Assembly (NCBI GenBank): GCA_036768485.1
Contig: JAVLUZ010000337.1
Coordinates: 62,001 to 126,000, forward strand
DNA length: 64,000 bases
Direction: 5' to 3'
Source of the DNA: Mermis nigrescens
Taxonomy: Eukaryota; Nematoda; Enoplea; Mermithida; Mermithidae
Shown: piece by piece, positions 46,960 through 58,941 of the stretch
Numbering within the stretch: the stretch's first letter is position 1
How the letters are laid out: the number at the start of each line of letters is the position of its first letter
Notes under the pieces: model-generated
Seen by the model: the letters and a program-made list of their open reading frames with translations, nothing else
Database searches by the model: none
What the model was told of the DNA's origin: nothing
Position numbers and translations under genes: made by a program

Positions 46960-47560
46960 GGCCGGTCTTTCAGATAATAAAAGCAGTCAAAAATTATGCT
47001 TAGTTGCCTGTTCAAAAAAGGTTGGTTTGGAATATTTTAGCGTGTCTGCATGCATCATTTGCATTTGTTCCATCCATCCCAATTTACTCGCATATAGCAT
47101 AATCAGTCAGTACACTAACTGTTTACAGCTAGTTTTCAGAGTTTTTATTGTGTTCACTTCTGGAAAATTTCCTGGAGCCTTTTTACCATTCTCAGCTCAA
47201 TTTAGCAGATTTTGAAGAACAAGACAACTACCGAGAAAAAATCACCTTATTATGCAAAATTTGTAACCCATTCTTTAAGACCAATCAAGCAGCCTTTTAA
47301 AAAATAATCAACGTAAAAATTTACTACTATGTCTGCCAAATAAAGCATGAAAATGTTGGCCTTTCTATTTTTTAAAAGATTATTAAACGTTACATCTGGC
47401 ACTAAGCACCAAAGAATCTTGACCTGCTATCCTTTTAAGCCCAATATGATCGCTTTTCAAAGATACGAGTATACAAGTAAAGTAATGCCGAAACTCATCA
47501 CCGTTCTCGCCACAAAATTTGCAGCCTTTATCATCCTCAAAGTTAGCTCAGGTTTGTAAC
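46960..47560. other. No feature seen
   Basis: AT-rich sequence with short chance frames. Confidence 0.4.
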
Positions 47561-48443
47561 CACACGTGGGCATGGGGGAAGGCAGTCTGGGGGAAGGAGT
47601 GGGTCAGGACCAATGATCGGACCGAGGGTACTTTTTGAACCCTCAGCCTGGGCCGAAGCTGAGGAGACTTAAAATCCTTGCCTCGACCGAGGCCAAGGGT
47701 AATACCGAGCAGTGATCGGACCGAGGGTACTTTTTGGACCCTCAGCCTCGGCGAGGCCGAGGCGACTTAAAATCCTTGCCTCGGCCGAGGCCGAGGCCGA
47801 GGGTAATGCCGAGGGTCAAGCTTATATACCTATACCCATAAATAGTACTCTTAGAATATTTTGTGTGCACATGAGCTAGAGAATAATCGTAATATTAAAC
47901 ACTTTATCGAATGTCAAACAATTCATTTTTATTTTCAATAATAGTTGATTAAATGTGTGAAGGATTTATTGAATAAAGTCAGCAGCATGAAAACACTTAA
48001 TTTAACAAGTTGCCTTTGATGAAGACTTGGAAAAGTTTATAAAAAATATGGCTGAACAAGCACTTAAAAACTTTTATTACTATAAATAAGAAAACAGTGT
48101 CGAAGAAATAAATGAACAAACGAAATAAGATAAGTAAAGACAGAACTGTAGCCATTGTTGTGCTCGCTTTTGCAGTAATGCATATTTAAACACGTTTTTT
48201 CGGTCATCCAATTCTGGTGTGGCAGGTAATATGACGGAAACTGCACTGTACTTTTCGGTCATAGTTTCCCAGGGTCCAGAGATGAGGGAAGGGTGAAATC
48301 CCAAAATAGGGGACCAGTAAATTAAGTAGTGTCTTTGTATGAGCGAACAAATTTTTGTAGATATTTTATATAAATATATTTCTAAACATACACATTTTTA
48401 CATACTGCCAGTGTGTGACCTGCAACTGGCATGCAGTCCTAAA

Positions 48444-48827
48444 CAGTGTTTTTCTGTGCAAGATACCTTTTTACGTGTGCAAAGATGGTATCCAAAAGTC
48501 TTTGAACATTTTGTAAATGCAAATTTTTGTGTACTATTATAGTATTGTACATTAGCGATTTAGTGTGGTAAAACAGAGTTTTTCGACCTCTAGTAGTGTA
48601 TCTTAGCTAACTCCTGGGTTTCTGAATATTTGACATTTTTCCATTCTAAATGCAAATTCTACTATTTTAAAGATATATAGGACAGACAATTACTGATGCG
48701 CCGAAAATTTTCGGAAATTTTAAACCTTTTTACAGTTTTAGTCTCTCCAAAAATCTTTGTGTATGTAGATGGTCCTGAAAAGATTCTGTACATTATGAAA
48801 AATCTTTGCCGAATACAAAAAAACGTG
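48444..48827 (+). mobile_element. hAT-D element, worn, 7/8 TSD
   Basis: CAGTGTTTTTCTGTGCAAG to GCCGAATACAAAAAAACGTG. Flanks are GTCCTAAA and GCCCTAAA. The empty site is preserved near 38297. Confidence 0.8.
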
Positions 48828-49960
48828 GCCCTAAATGTGATAACTCGGCTTGAATTTAGTTGATAATATTAGTTCGGCGCGAAGCGCCGAAATTTTATCA
48901 GCTTTTGATGAAATTTACATATAAAATTCGACTGAGAAAGCTAAAACAACTTGTACTACTACATCAGAAATATTACAGATATTGTAATATGCCAATTAAA
49001 TCTTGTAATAAGCACTACTGTGCGTAGAAATCCAATGCAACATCAGGATAAATTAGTCAATTTTTTTCTTTGAACGGCAAAAAAGTGCAAAGTTATTAAA
49101 TAGTACTTATTTTGCATAAAATTTTTAAAAACAGTATAAATAGATACAAAACATTTTTAAATCTGCATAAAGATGCCTCGATTACACAAAAATTGATTTT
49201 GGAGTGTTTATTTCCCTGCTTCAATCTAAATACAGTATATTAGCGATATTTTGCGCGAAGCGCCGAAAAATTTTTGAAATTTCCTAAAATATACTGAAAA
49301 ACGATATAATAAATATCACTTTGTCCAAGAAAGTATTTTAACATTGTATAAGAATGGCTCCAAAAAGTTGCACGAGCCGAATTGATTTTTGGCAAAACCT
49401 GCATTTATTTGCCTTTTTTAGGTGCATTTTTGCGATTTTCGGCCGAAAATTCGTGATCATTCACCCCTCTCTCATAAAAATGGCCGAAAACCATACGTGT
49501 AACAGGGGGTTTGGGGAATTCCCCATTTACCCAGGGTTTGACATCCTCCCCACACCCTTCCCTCCAACGTCAACCCACCCTCCCCACTTTTGGCGGAAAT
49601 TTGCGCTTTGTTGGCTATTTTTAGATGCTTTTGCCATTTTTGACATAAGATTAGAGTCGCTAATCCCCCCCTTCTAAAAATGGCCAGGGACCCCTACCTG
49701 AAATTTCAAGCCGTTACATGTATAACGAGGAGCCCCTTACAAAAATTTTGAGCTGTTGCATGCATGCTTCATAGTGATAGTTTGTCTATTTACTCTTGCT
49801 CACATTCAAAAATACTGTATCACTTCGTGAAATTCTAATAGTTAGCTGCACTTTTGCCATAGTAAAAATTAACTTCAAAAATTATTCAAAAGGTTTGCAC
49901 CAAAAATCGTCTGACAGTGACTTGAGTCTGAGTCTTGAACCTTGAGAGGAGGGTTATAAC

Positions 49961-50225
49961 CACACATGGGCGTGGGGGGGATCTGGGGGGGTCTGGACCC
50001 CCCCAGAAACCAAAAGACCCCCCCCAGAAATCAGAAGACCCCCCCCAGAAATCAATTTTTGAAAATTTTTTTCGTTTTTTTCGCAATTTTTTGATGCCAA
50101 TGGATAGTGCTTGATGAGAAACGTCGAAAAATGGTGTTTTTATCGCCTTATCACCATTTTTAAGGCAATTTTTTGACCTTCAAAAAATCTTGGACCCCCC
50201 AGAATTTTCTTGCTGCCCACGTATG
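49961..50225 (-). mobile_element. hAT-A MITE, exact TSD
   Basis: CACACATGGGCGTGGGGGG to GCCCACGTATG, flanked by GTTATAAC at 49953-49960 and 50226-50233. Confidence 0.88.
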
Positions 50226-52410
50226 GTTATAACCCTCCCTCACCCCCCCCTTTGGGAATGTGTGTTTCCGATCCATGTAACCAGCATGAGAATTAAAACT
50301 AAGTCATCACATGAATAATAAATTGGCACTTTGCTGTATGTAACTTGGTGTAACTGGGTACGCGAGTAAAACCATAAGAAAAGTCTATAGGTAAAAAGTA
50401 GCCTGTGTACTGCAGATGTATTCTAAATAGTTAATATTCAACGGATATATTAAACTTATTCAAATTTGATTTTAACCCTCGGCGCCTCGGCACTTTTTAG
50501 CTTCGCCCTCAGCGCCGAGGCCGAGGCTCCAAAAAACACCGAGGCTTGCCGAGGCCGGGCAGGCCGAGGCCTTGGTCTGATTACTGACTGAGGGTCAAGC
50601 TTATATACCTATACCCATAAATATTACTCTTGGTATATTTTGTATGCATATGAGCTATAGAATGATCGTAATATTACACACTTCATCAAACTAAAGCGAA
50701 TGTTTAATGCTGTTAGCCAGAATTCTTATTGCAATCTGATGAAGCAGATAATTCAGCATCAAAATCTAGATCATCTGAATCAGAGTTAGCCTCATCTATT
50801 TCGCCTTGTTGCGCTATCGCGTCATCATCATCCTTTATCAGATGACTGAGAGAACACTACTTCAGAATACAAAAATTTCATGCAGTCGACTTACATACAA
50901 GTATTTTAATGAAAGCGAAATCGAAACGCCTAATAGGTCAAACAATTCATTCTTATTTTCAGAGCTATCTTAAATCAGATAATTGCATACCTGGGGAATG
51001 GATCTTGGTTCTGTGGGTACCGGAACCCCTGTTGCTGAGGTTGGTTGATTGGTCAATGAAGAGGTTGATTGTGAGAAGGTTGACATAAGGGCAGGCCCAT
51101 ATCCATATTTTATATAGAGGAAACCGAAAATTTAGAATCCAGATATCTCGAGAAACAAAAGGAGATAGACAAAAATAAAGGCAGTTCTGAGCGTAAGCTC
51201 AATATAATGATGAAGAAAATTTTTAAATAATTCCAACTTTATTTTATATTGAGTCCCTATACAACAAATTTATTGAGTGATCTCTCATCTTTCAATAGAC
51301 GAATAATTTCTCAGCTTCTATCTTGTATTTAATTCTTGTCCTTTACAAAGGCAAACAATACAGAAACAATTCGGCGCAAAGCGCCAAAAGAAATTTGACA
51401 TCTTTTACATGTCTATATCAAATTTGAACGGTCTTGTGCAGGCTCGAAGACAGAAAATTCAGATAAGCAATAACTCCGACGCGAAGCGCTGGAAAAAAAT
51501 TTCGTGATACGACACTTAGCGCCGGAAAAAATTGACATGCTATCCAGTGAACGACCGAAGCTCCAAAATTTTCTTTGGCCGAAGCCAAAGCTTCGGCCAG
51601 CTCTTGCTTCGGCTTCGGCCGAAGCTTCGGCCGAAGGCCGAAGGCTGAAGGCCGAATCTGTATAAATTCTTCAGTCTAATTCTGATTAGTATGAAGAATG
51701 AATTGCGAATCGAGTCATAAATATGAAAGTTAAGCTTGATTATGTTCCAGGAGTAAATATTAAGTAATAAAACAGTGTCATTCATTGCAAAAATTTTATT
51801 CGAAAGCGCAATTAATTCTCTTCATTAGCACTGATTTCATTATTAGACATTTCATGTATGTATATCAGCAGCTAATACGTATTGATCACCATCAGATTCA
51901 CTATCCTGAATATATAAAAATATAATGTATTATTTGGAATAAAGCCTGGAATTTCTGAGAATTATAAAAACAATTGATTAATTCCTAATTTTTCTGCTGA
52001 TACTTAAATTTGTAGAAGGTAGACATAGAAGTAAATAGAGATTTCTTCCCGTTATTAGATGCAGAAGTTTAAGAAAGTTAACACGTCGACCATGGAGCAA
52101 TAATTTAATACAAAAGAGAATGGTACACAGCAGTGTTTTTGTACTCGGCAAAGATTTTTCCCATTGTACAAAGATTTATTGGGACTGTCTTTGTACATTT
52201 ACAAAGATTTTTTGGGAAGACAAAAATTGCAAAAAAGATCTAAAATTCGCAAAATTTTAGGCGCAACGCGCCGAAATCAGTAATTGTGTGTTCTACATAT
52301 CTTTATAATGACAGAAATTGCATTTCAAAAGTAAATTTGTCAAATTTTTTGGCGCTTCGCGCCGTTTTAAGACGATCCTTGGTGATTTTTGCCCTTAGAG
52401 ACCCAGAAAT

Positions 52411-53664
52411 CAAGGGTGTAGCCAGGGGGGCATAGGGGGCATATGCCCCCTCCAAAATTATTCAAAAATTTTGTTGATTTTTCTGGTGCAATAATTGTGA
52501 TCAGAAAATTGAGTTCAAAGAGGAAAAAAACGTCAAAATCTTCCGGCGCTAAGCGCCGCGTCATTATTGTTTATTGTTATATAGATCCGTGAGTTAGAAG
52601 CTTGAATAAGCTAAAATAATCCAGCGCTTCAGATCACTTTAGTGATTTAATCCACTATTTGTTACTTAAATGAAACTCGCATGCTTATTGAGCATAATAG
52701 TAAAAGTGTGAAAATGGTTGCGTACTATCTGAAAACGGTAAGACCAAAATTTTCATGGTTACATTTTCCAGGGATCCGTGGCTGCATATTTAGCAGAGGT
52801 CGAAAAGCGCATTTCAGCTCAGAAGTCTTGTGTGAGTCGATCAATTTCAGCTGTTTTTGGGCTTAATTCAAAACTACGATTTGGCTGATTCTGCAAAATT
52901 TTTAACATTAGTATCCAACATTGAAGTGCATTGTTTACAAAATTTTCCGGGGCACGGCAATGGACCCCGCTGTGGCCAGCCTTAACATCTACTTCACATG
53001 TAAAAAAACTTTTGGTTGGACGAAAAGGAGTAAAAGGGTTAGAAATTTCATAAAGTTTCCGGCGGCGCTGGAAAAATTGTCTGTTCTGTATGATGTAAAG
53101 GTATAAATTAAGTTTAAAGAGCAAAGCTCCGCCGGTTACCGTTGTTTCTCTTTTTTAAAGCTCCTGCATTGTGTATAAAAGCCTGAATCGGTCAAAATAT
53201 TCTAGTGCTTCATACTAAGTTATTAATGCGCAGTTTTCCTGTTAGAAAAGCCTGAACTTATGGCAATATGTCAAAATTGTTTTACACAAATTCGATAATT
53301 TTCTGCTGTCAGACTGTCAGTATTCACAGGGCTACAAAATCTTAACGGCGGTAAAAATGATTTAATTTTTGGGCATTTTGAGTCACTCATGATTTCCGAT
53401 CTGTTTGTCTATAAAAAAGCCATAAATTCTACACGAAAACGGTAAAAAAATTAAAAAATTTCGGCGCTTTGCGCCGCTTCACACTTTTTGTATTGTTGAT
53501 CGTCAGAAACCCATAAATCAGCCAGGCTACACAACTAATGGTCGAAAAACTCAATTTTACAATACATCGTGCCACTGTACCACATTAAAGCATTCAATGC
53601 AAAAGTAGTCTTTAAAAATTTTTGTGCATGCCCCCTCCATACCAAAATCCTGGCTACGCCTCTG
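52411..53664. mobile_element. hAT-like element CAAGGGTGTAGCCAGG, exact TSD
   Basis: Ends are CAAGGGTGTAGCCAGGGGGG and the inverse CCTGGCTACGCCTCTG. CCAGAAAT flanks both ends (52403-52410, 53665-53672). The 1254-bp interior has two GGCGC hairpins (near 52543 and 53461) and no clear transposase. Confidence 0.84.
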
Positions 53665-54138
53665 CCAGAAATTAGCTAAAATACACTACCAGAAGTCAAA
53701 CAACTCTGTTTTTACCACACTAAAATCGCTACTGTACCATATTCTAGTACCCAAAAATTTGTGTATACAAAATTTACAACAATTTTTGGGTAAATAAAAA
53801 CTATAAAAAGTTGTATAATTCACAAAAATTTTCGGTGCTTCGCGCCGAAATGAGTGATTTTTTTGTCCTATATATATATATATATATATCTTTAAAATGG
53901 CAGAATGTGCATTTAGAATGGAAAAATGTCAAATTTTTTCGGCGCTTTGCGCCGTTTTGAGACAATTTATAATAAGTTTTGGCGTCAGAAACCCAGAAAT
54001 TAGCTAAAATACACTACCAAAAATCGAAAGCCCTGTTTTACCACACTAAAATCGCTACTGTACTATAATATAGTACACAAAAATTTGCGTGTACAAAATG
54101 TACAGACTTTTGGGAACCATCTCTGTACATGTACAAAC

Positions 54139-55235
54139 TAGGGATGCACCGGGGCTGCCTTTATGACCGTGACCCGGGCTCGGCGCCGGGGCCGGTACTA
54201 GAGACTGGGACCAACCGGGGCCAACTATTTTGGCTATATCCAGGATATACCTGGCAAAATGTGACTTATGCGAAATAGCGTCTGGGCAAGTCAATGGCAT
54301 CCGCTCCACATGTATTTTCGAGTTCAATTAAGCATCATAGCTTATATAGGCCAAAAATTTTTCCTACCATTCATAAAATTTGGCCCAATTCACATTACTT
54401 GCATCATTATCAGCCGAATTACTCATGTTTTAGATCAGACGAGTTGAAAATAGCTTAAACAAGGATAGAAATTTCGCGTGCATACTTTATTATGTTGACA
54501 GCCAATCCAACACAAAAAAATCTTTTGAAATTTAATCCACAGGCATGTAGCTGGCCGTCCTATTTTGGGGTGACCAACACCAATTTTGGAGCGACTAAGC
54601 CCAAAAAGGGCAAAAATAGCACAAAATAACGTTTAAAAAGTCGTATTTTTCTGAATTTTATGGGGTCTGGCCGGACCCCTTATTCCCCCTAGAGCTATGT
54701 GCCTGTTCATCCGGCAAACAAACCTACAGGAATGCCACAAAATGTTAAACGTATGCTTTTTCTCATGCAGAAGAAAAAGTCGGAACAGAATTGGATCCGA
54801 TGGGCTTTTTGCGGACAAAATTGGAAACTTACCCGGCACTGGCATATATAAATGACAAGGAAATATTTGAGCTCCCCGCCCATGCGTACCCCGAGTGAAC
54901 GCTAGTTCAGTACAAGCGGCAATATTTGCTCGGATTCCCGTCCTCGTTTGCTGCATGAGCGATTAGAAACGCTAGTGTATTTGGCGAAAAACTTGTAGAT
55001 TCTCGGTTTTGACTATTAAATTGCTGCAGCTATAAACGTGAATAAGCTAAATTTATGGAAAAAATTGTGACCAACGTTTTGTTATACATGAATGATATGC
55101 ACAGGCGATTATGCACGATGTTTCCTCAAAATATCGCCAAAATCCAAACAAAAAACGTTGAGATAATTCTAAATAATAGGCTGAAAGTTGCGTATTTTGG
55201 TCCCAAGGCCGGGGCCAGGCCCCGGTGCATCCCTA
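54139..55235. mobile_element. hAT element TAGGGATGCACCGG, exact TSD
   Basis: Ends are TAGGGATGCACCGGGGC and its inverse GCCCCGGTGCATCCCTA. GTACAAAC flanks both ends (54131-54138, 55236-55243). It is 1097 bp with hAT-B nested inside, and its terminal sequence is of a type widespread among animal hAT elements. Confidence 0.87.
54540..54705 (+). mobile_element. hAT-B MITE, sixth level of the nest
   Basis: CAGGCATGTAGCTGGCCGTC to GAGCTATGTGCCTG. Flanks TTAATCCA and TTCATCCG match at 6 of 8 positions. Confidence 0.8.
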
Positions 55236-55999
55236 GTACAAACGGACATTGTTAAAATAAAAACACTGGCAGACACACGATATACAACAAGTGCAAAGAT
55301 GGCGTTGGAATTTCGAGTAAATAAAGACATGCCTTCAAATGTGAGACATGTAGGAATGAAGGTGTGGCTTTTCCCTTAAGTGTCTCATCATTTTCGCGAT
55401 CGCTAGTAATTCATTCATAGTCGAACTTTTTAAAAAATGGAAACAGATGCGGAGCAGATACAATGCTTAGATGAGTCAGCTTTCGCTATTAGTACATGGT
55501 TGCTTACTGTTTATATAGTCAAAGTTACTGTTGTGAGCATATTTTTAACAAAATTTAAGGTGACTAGAAGATAAATTGAGCTAAATGGCGTCGTGTGGGG
55601 TTAGTTATATTGCACATTGTCTAAATTTTAATGCGAATAAAAAATTGCCCTGAAAGAAAAGCTTCGGCCTTCGGCCTTTTTTCCTTCTTGCTTCAGCCTT
55701 TGGCCTTTTTTCCTTCTTGCTTGGCTTCGGCCTTCGGCCAAAGCAAGAAAACACCCCCTTGGCCGAAGCTTCGGCCGAAGCCGAAGCTTCGGTCATTCCG
55801 CTAACTCGAATTTTAGCGATTTTGAGCGGTTTAGAAGACAAAACTATGCATGAGCAAAGCATTAAATGTGAAGCGTGCTAATCGCCGAAAATTTTGCGTT
55901 AACTGCCTCGAAAATACGCTAAAAACCTGTTTTAGCGATGTTTCAGACAAAATTCTTTCAAAATTCTTTAGCGAATCTTGAAAGCGTGATCGAACAGTG

Positions 56000-57330
56000 C
56001 ATATAATATGAACATTGAATTAACACAATTGGTACGAGTAGTATTTTTTAGCCATCACTTTGGTTGTAATAAATATTATTTTATTGTTTTCATTCAAAGG
56101 GCTTATCATTTCAACGAATATTGAATAAGAGTTGTTGGAAATATATGATTATGTTTAAGAATAAAGCCAGTTAATAAAATATTTTTGGCATAAAAGCTAA
56201 ATTTAGCATATGCTTTATATTCATTTCCAGAATAAATTAAAATAGCTTTATTATACAAGATTTAGAAACTAATTTAAACAAAAATTACCTGGGCTGAATA
56301 ATCAGAAAATGTGAGACTACAGCATAAGGTGATCCTTTGACTTAAAAAACCATCAAAGATCTAAATTAGAGCGAGAACTACTAATCCAGAAGTCGGCAAC
56401 TCTCATAAAGTTCGGTTTTCTCTAATGTAATGAAATATTTTAATGACAGGCACGGACAGCGTATCATCGTAGATTGTGAATTCAAAATTCTGATGGAATG
56501 TCGTTTAGAGAAAATTCAACTATTTCGAGGCGAACGTGAAGCCAATATTTAACTTCAACGAGCTGTCTGGGGGTAGATCATTGGGAATCTGGTAAACACC
56601 CCAAAAATCAATTGACCCCCGAATTAAATTTTTGGCATGTTTTTTGTGACTTTTTGCATGTTTTTTTTGTGATTTTTGCAAATTTAACACCATTTAGACC
56701 CCAGAATTTGACTGTAGTTCATGTATGACTACAACTAAATCTTAATATTTCCAAGTTGTAATAATTCTTGAATCGCAAGATCGCTTTTCATTATAACCTG
56801 TTTTGGCATGAGACAGATAAAAAGTCGTGATGACTAATATGACCTATGAGGGGGGTTCAAACCACCTTAGTTTTCCTACCTCACCCCCAGAATTCGTCAT
56901 TATGCAGAGAATTCATAGAAAAGGAGCTTTTTAAGCGTTTTTAGCTATTGTTTTGCTCAAAAGTACCAAATTTTCGGCGCTTTGCGCAATATATATTCAT
57001 TATTCGATTATAGGAATATTTTGGGTAATTTATTCAAATTTTTCAATATTTTTTTCGAAATCATTTTCAAATTGTTTTCAAATTATGTTTTTTACGTTTT
57101 AAAAGATAGAGCGTCATCATAAACGCCAAAAAATGTTTTTAACCTGTATCCATTGTTTTGTGAGCTCAAAAAATTCTCGAAAAACTTTTTGGCGCCACTC
57201 CCTGCTCTTCCAAAATTCCCATGTTATGCATGTCTATTAATGACCATTTTTTTGAAACCAAAAATCCCAACGGTTTATAATCTGTGTTTCCGCATGTTTG
57301 ACTGCTCACATAGCATAAGTGCGCGCATTA
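56000..57330. other. Mostly unique AT-rich sequence within the outer element
   Basis: A worn hAT-A-like fragment (ACCCCAAAAATCAATTGACC and following) near 56600 and a GGCGCTTTGCGC hairpin relic near 56978. No gene was seen. Confidence 0.4.
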
Positions 57331-57339
57331 TCTTAAGTT

Positions 57340-57480
57340 TGAACTGTATTAGAACTTAAGCTCTGACTTAACTTCTGACTTAACCAGTTCAAACTGAAAT
57401 TTTTATTGAAACCGACTTAAGTTCAGACTTAACCTAGTTCGAACTTAACAACTTAAGTTCAGACTTAAGTTTAAGATGGA
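57340..57480. repeat. ACTTAAGTTCAGACTTAA repeats
   Basis: GACTTAA and GAACTTAAG words repeat in both orientations over 140 bp. Related to the repeats at 19430 and 22640. Confidence 0.6.
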
Positions 57481-57638
57481 ACTTGTCTTATCGAAATCGG
57501 CCCTTGGTGTGGTAGGTAACATAACGGAAACTGCACTGTACTTTTCGATCCATGTAGGGAGCATGAGGATTCAAATTTAGTCATCATATTAATATCAATT
57601 GGCACTTTTCTGTATGTAACTTGGTGTAAATGAGTATA

Positions 57639-58726
57639 GTGCTGGCCTCTAAAAAAAACCATTTTCATGTTTTTGGCTTATAACTTCAGAACAAATAGCA
57701 TTGAAGAAGTCAACAAACATCTATTTTTGACAGCTGCCCTAGGCCTATAACTTGCTACATGGAAGAATTTTTAAGCGCCATATTTCATAGCAAGCTTGCA
57801 TGAAATACGAAACTTTGAATAAAAACCACTTTTTCCTAAAAAAACCATGGGAACTAAAAAAACCACCCCCAAAATGTTATGCGAAGTGCATGGTTGGCAG
57901 CGTGAAACAGTTAGTTGACCTTAAATGATCACAATTTTGAAAAAAAATCATTTTTCACGATATTTCCGTTCATTTTATCACATTTATATAAAAATCAATA
58001 TTTTTTTCTGAATTTCATTAAAAGTTCTATAAATTTCACAAATAAGTCTTCAATTGATAAAAAAAGACTCTAAGTAAGTCTCTTCTACATCCTCTGCAAG
58101 AAATCAGTGCAAAATTGTGCAACTTGATGAAAAGTAATTTCGTTGCTATGGCAACGTATACTTAGCATTGGTCTTTTTTAGGTTACAGTGGTTTTTTTTA
58201 AGGTTACAATCGAACTTTTTTGGCAGTTTTGGGGTGATTCTTATTTTTTGTGAAAAATAAATATCAGGCATCATGAAAGGTGCTACGAGGCACATTCCTG
58301 TTAAGTTTTGTAAAAATTGGCGCTGGTTTTTTTTAGGTTACACCTGGTTTTTTTTAGGTTTGGCTTTGAAGGTATACTGTAGCTATGTGGATGACATAGA
58401 AGAACTAAATTTTTTTCTGACATTAGTCTGCAAGGGAGCCTAACGTGAAAACATAAAAGATTCCAACAAATATGAATACGGGTAGAAATACTGACCCTCA
58501 AAAATGCTTTAAAAAAATCATAAAAATGGCAATTTTTAGGAACTTTTCGACAAATTTATATCTCAAGTTTCTGAATGATCCAGAAAGCGACCAGGGGTCA
58601 ATTGTAATCCTCATGGCATAGCTTGTTCGCCAGTATAATATCATCAGTCATCTCCTTTTGGTTATGGAAAAAAGGGGTGGTTTTTTTAGGTTACAAATCG
58701 ACTGGTTTTTTTTTAGAGGCCAGCAC
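57639..58726. mobile_element. TA-flanked 1.09-kb element, inverted ends GTGCTGGCCTCTAAAAAAAA
   Basis: The right end TTTTTTTTAGAGGCCAGCAC is the inverse of the left, and TATA flanks both sides. The interior repeats TTTTTAGGTTACA many times in one orientation. A related relic lies at 16810-16860. Confidence 0.75.
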
Positions 58727-58941
58727 TATACACGCCTAAAACCATGAGAAAAGCCAATAGGTAAAATACAGCCTGTGTGCTGCATATGCATTCTAAATTA
58801 TTAATATTCAACGGATATATAAAACTTATTCAAATTTGATTTTAACCCTCGGTGCCTCGGCATTTTTTAGCTCCGCCCTCGGCGCCGAGGCTCCAAAAAA
58901 CGCCGAGCCTTGCCGAACCCGAGGCCTCAGTCCAATCACTA

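Larger units (their letters stand above)
48258..50270 (+). repeat. Long repeat, copy 2 (paralogue of 38062-40790)
   Basis: Collinear with copy 1 once insertions are removed. Here a hAT-D (48444-48827) and a hAT-A (49961-50225) fill sites that are empty in copy 1. Confidence 0.7.
47711..50585. mobile_element. Inner CCGAGG-word element nested in its own family
   Basis: CAGTGATCGGACCGAGGG to GGCCTTGGTCTGATTACTG. GAGGGTCAAGCTTATATACC follows the left GC-rich end (47811) and again follows the insertion (50593), as expected if one copy landed in another. Confidence 0.6.
52131..55268. mobile_element. hAT-D element interrupted twice
   Basis: The left end is CAGTGTTTTTGTACTCGGCA, the right GTACAAAC...AAAAACACTG. 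It is interrupted at 52411-53664 and 54139-55235, each time with an exact TSD. Confidence 0.72.
51549..55798. mobile_element. CCGAAG-word element with nested insertions
   Basis: Inverted ends GAACGACCGAAGCT and GAATGACCGAAGCT are followed inward by long GGCCGAAGC palindromic words (51560-51660 and 55660-55795). The TSD is not clear. Confidence 0.55.
51092..55985 (+). mobile_element. Worn hAT-E copy split by a CCGAAG-word element
   Basis: It starts CAGGCCCATATCC. Hairpin-bearing hAT-E sequence runs to 51548 and resumes at about 55799 with GCTAACTCGAATTTTAGCG. The right end is truncated near 55985. Confidence 0.6.
47611..58941. mobile_element. Outer CCGAGG-word element, 11.3 kb including nested insertions
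   Basis: The left end CAATGATCGGACCGAGGG and the right end ...CTCAGTCCAATCACTA are inverted. Flanks are GTCAGGAC (47603-47610) and GTCTGGAC (58942-58949), 7/8. Both ends are built of CCGAGGC and CCTCGGC words. A second copy of the same family (about 47711-50585) sits near its left end. Confidence 0.6.

Noticed and set aside
47611..47815. Glu/Ala/Arg-type coding suggested by GCCGAGGC repeats
   Set aside because: The words are palindromic and occur at both ends of a delimited element. They are subterminal repeats, not coding sequence.
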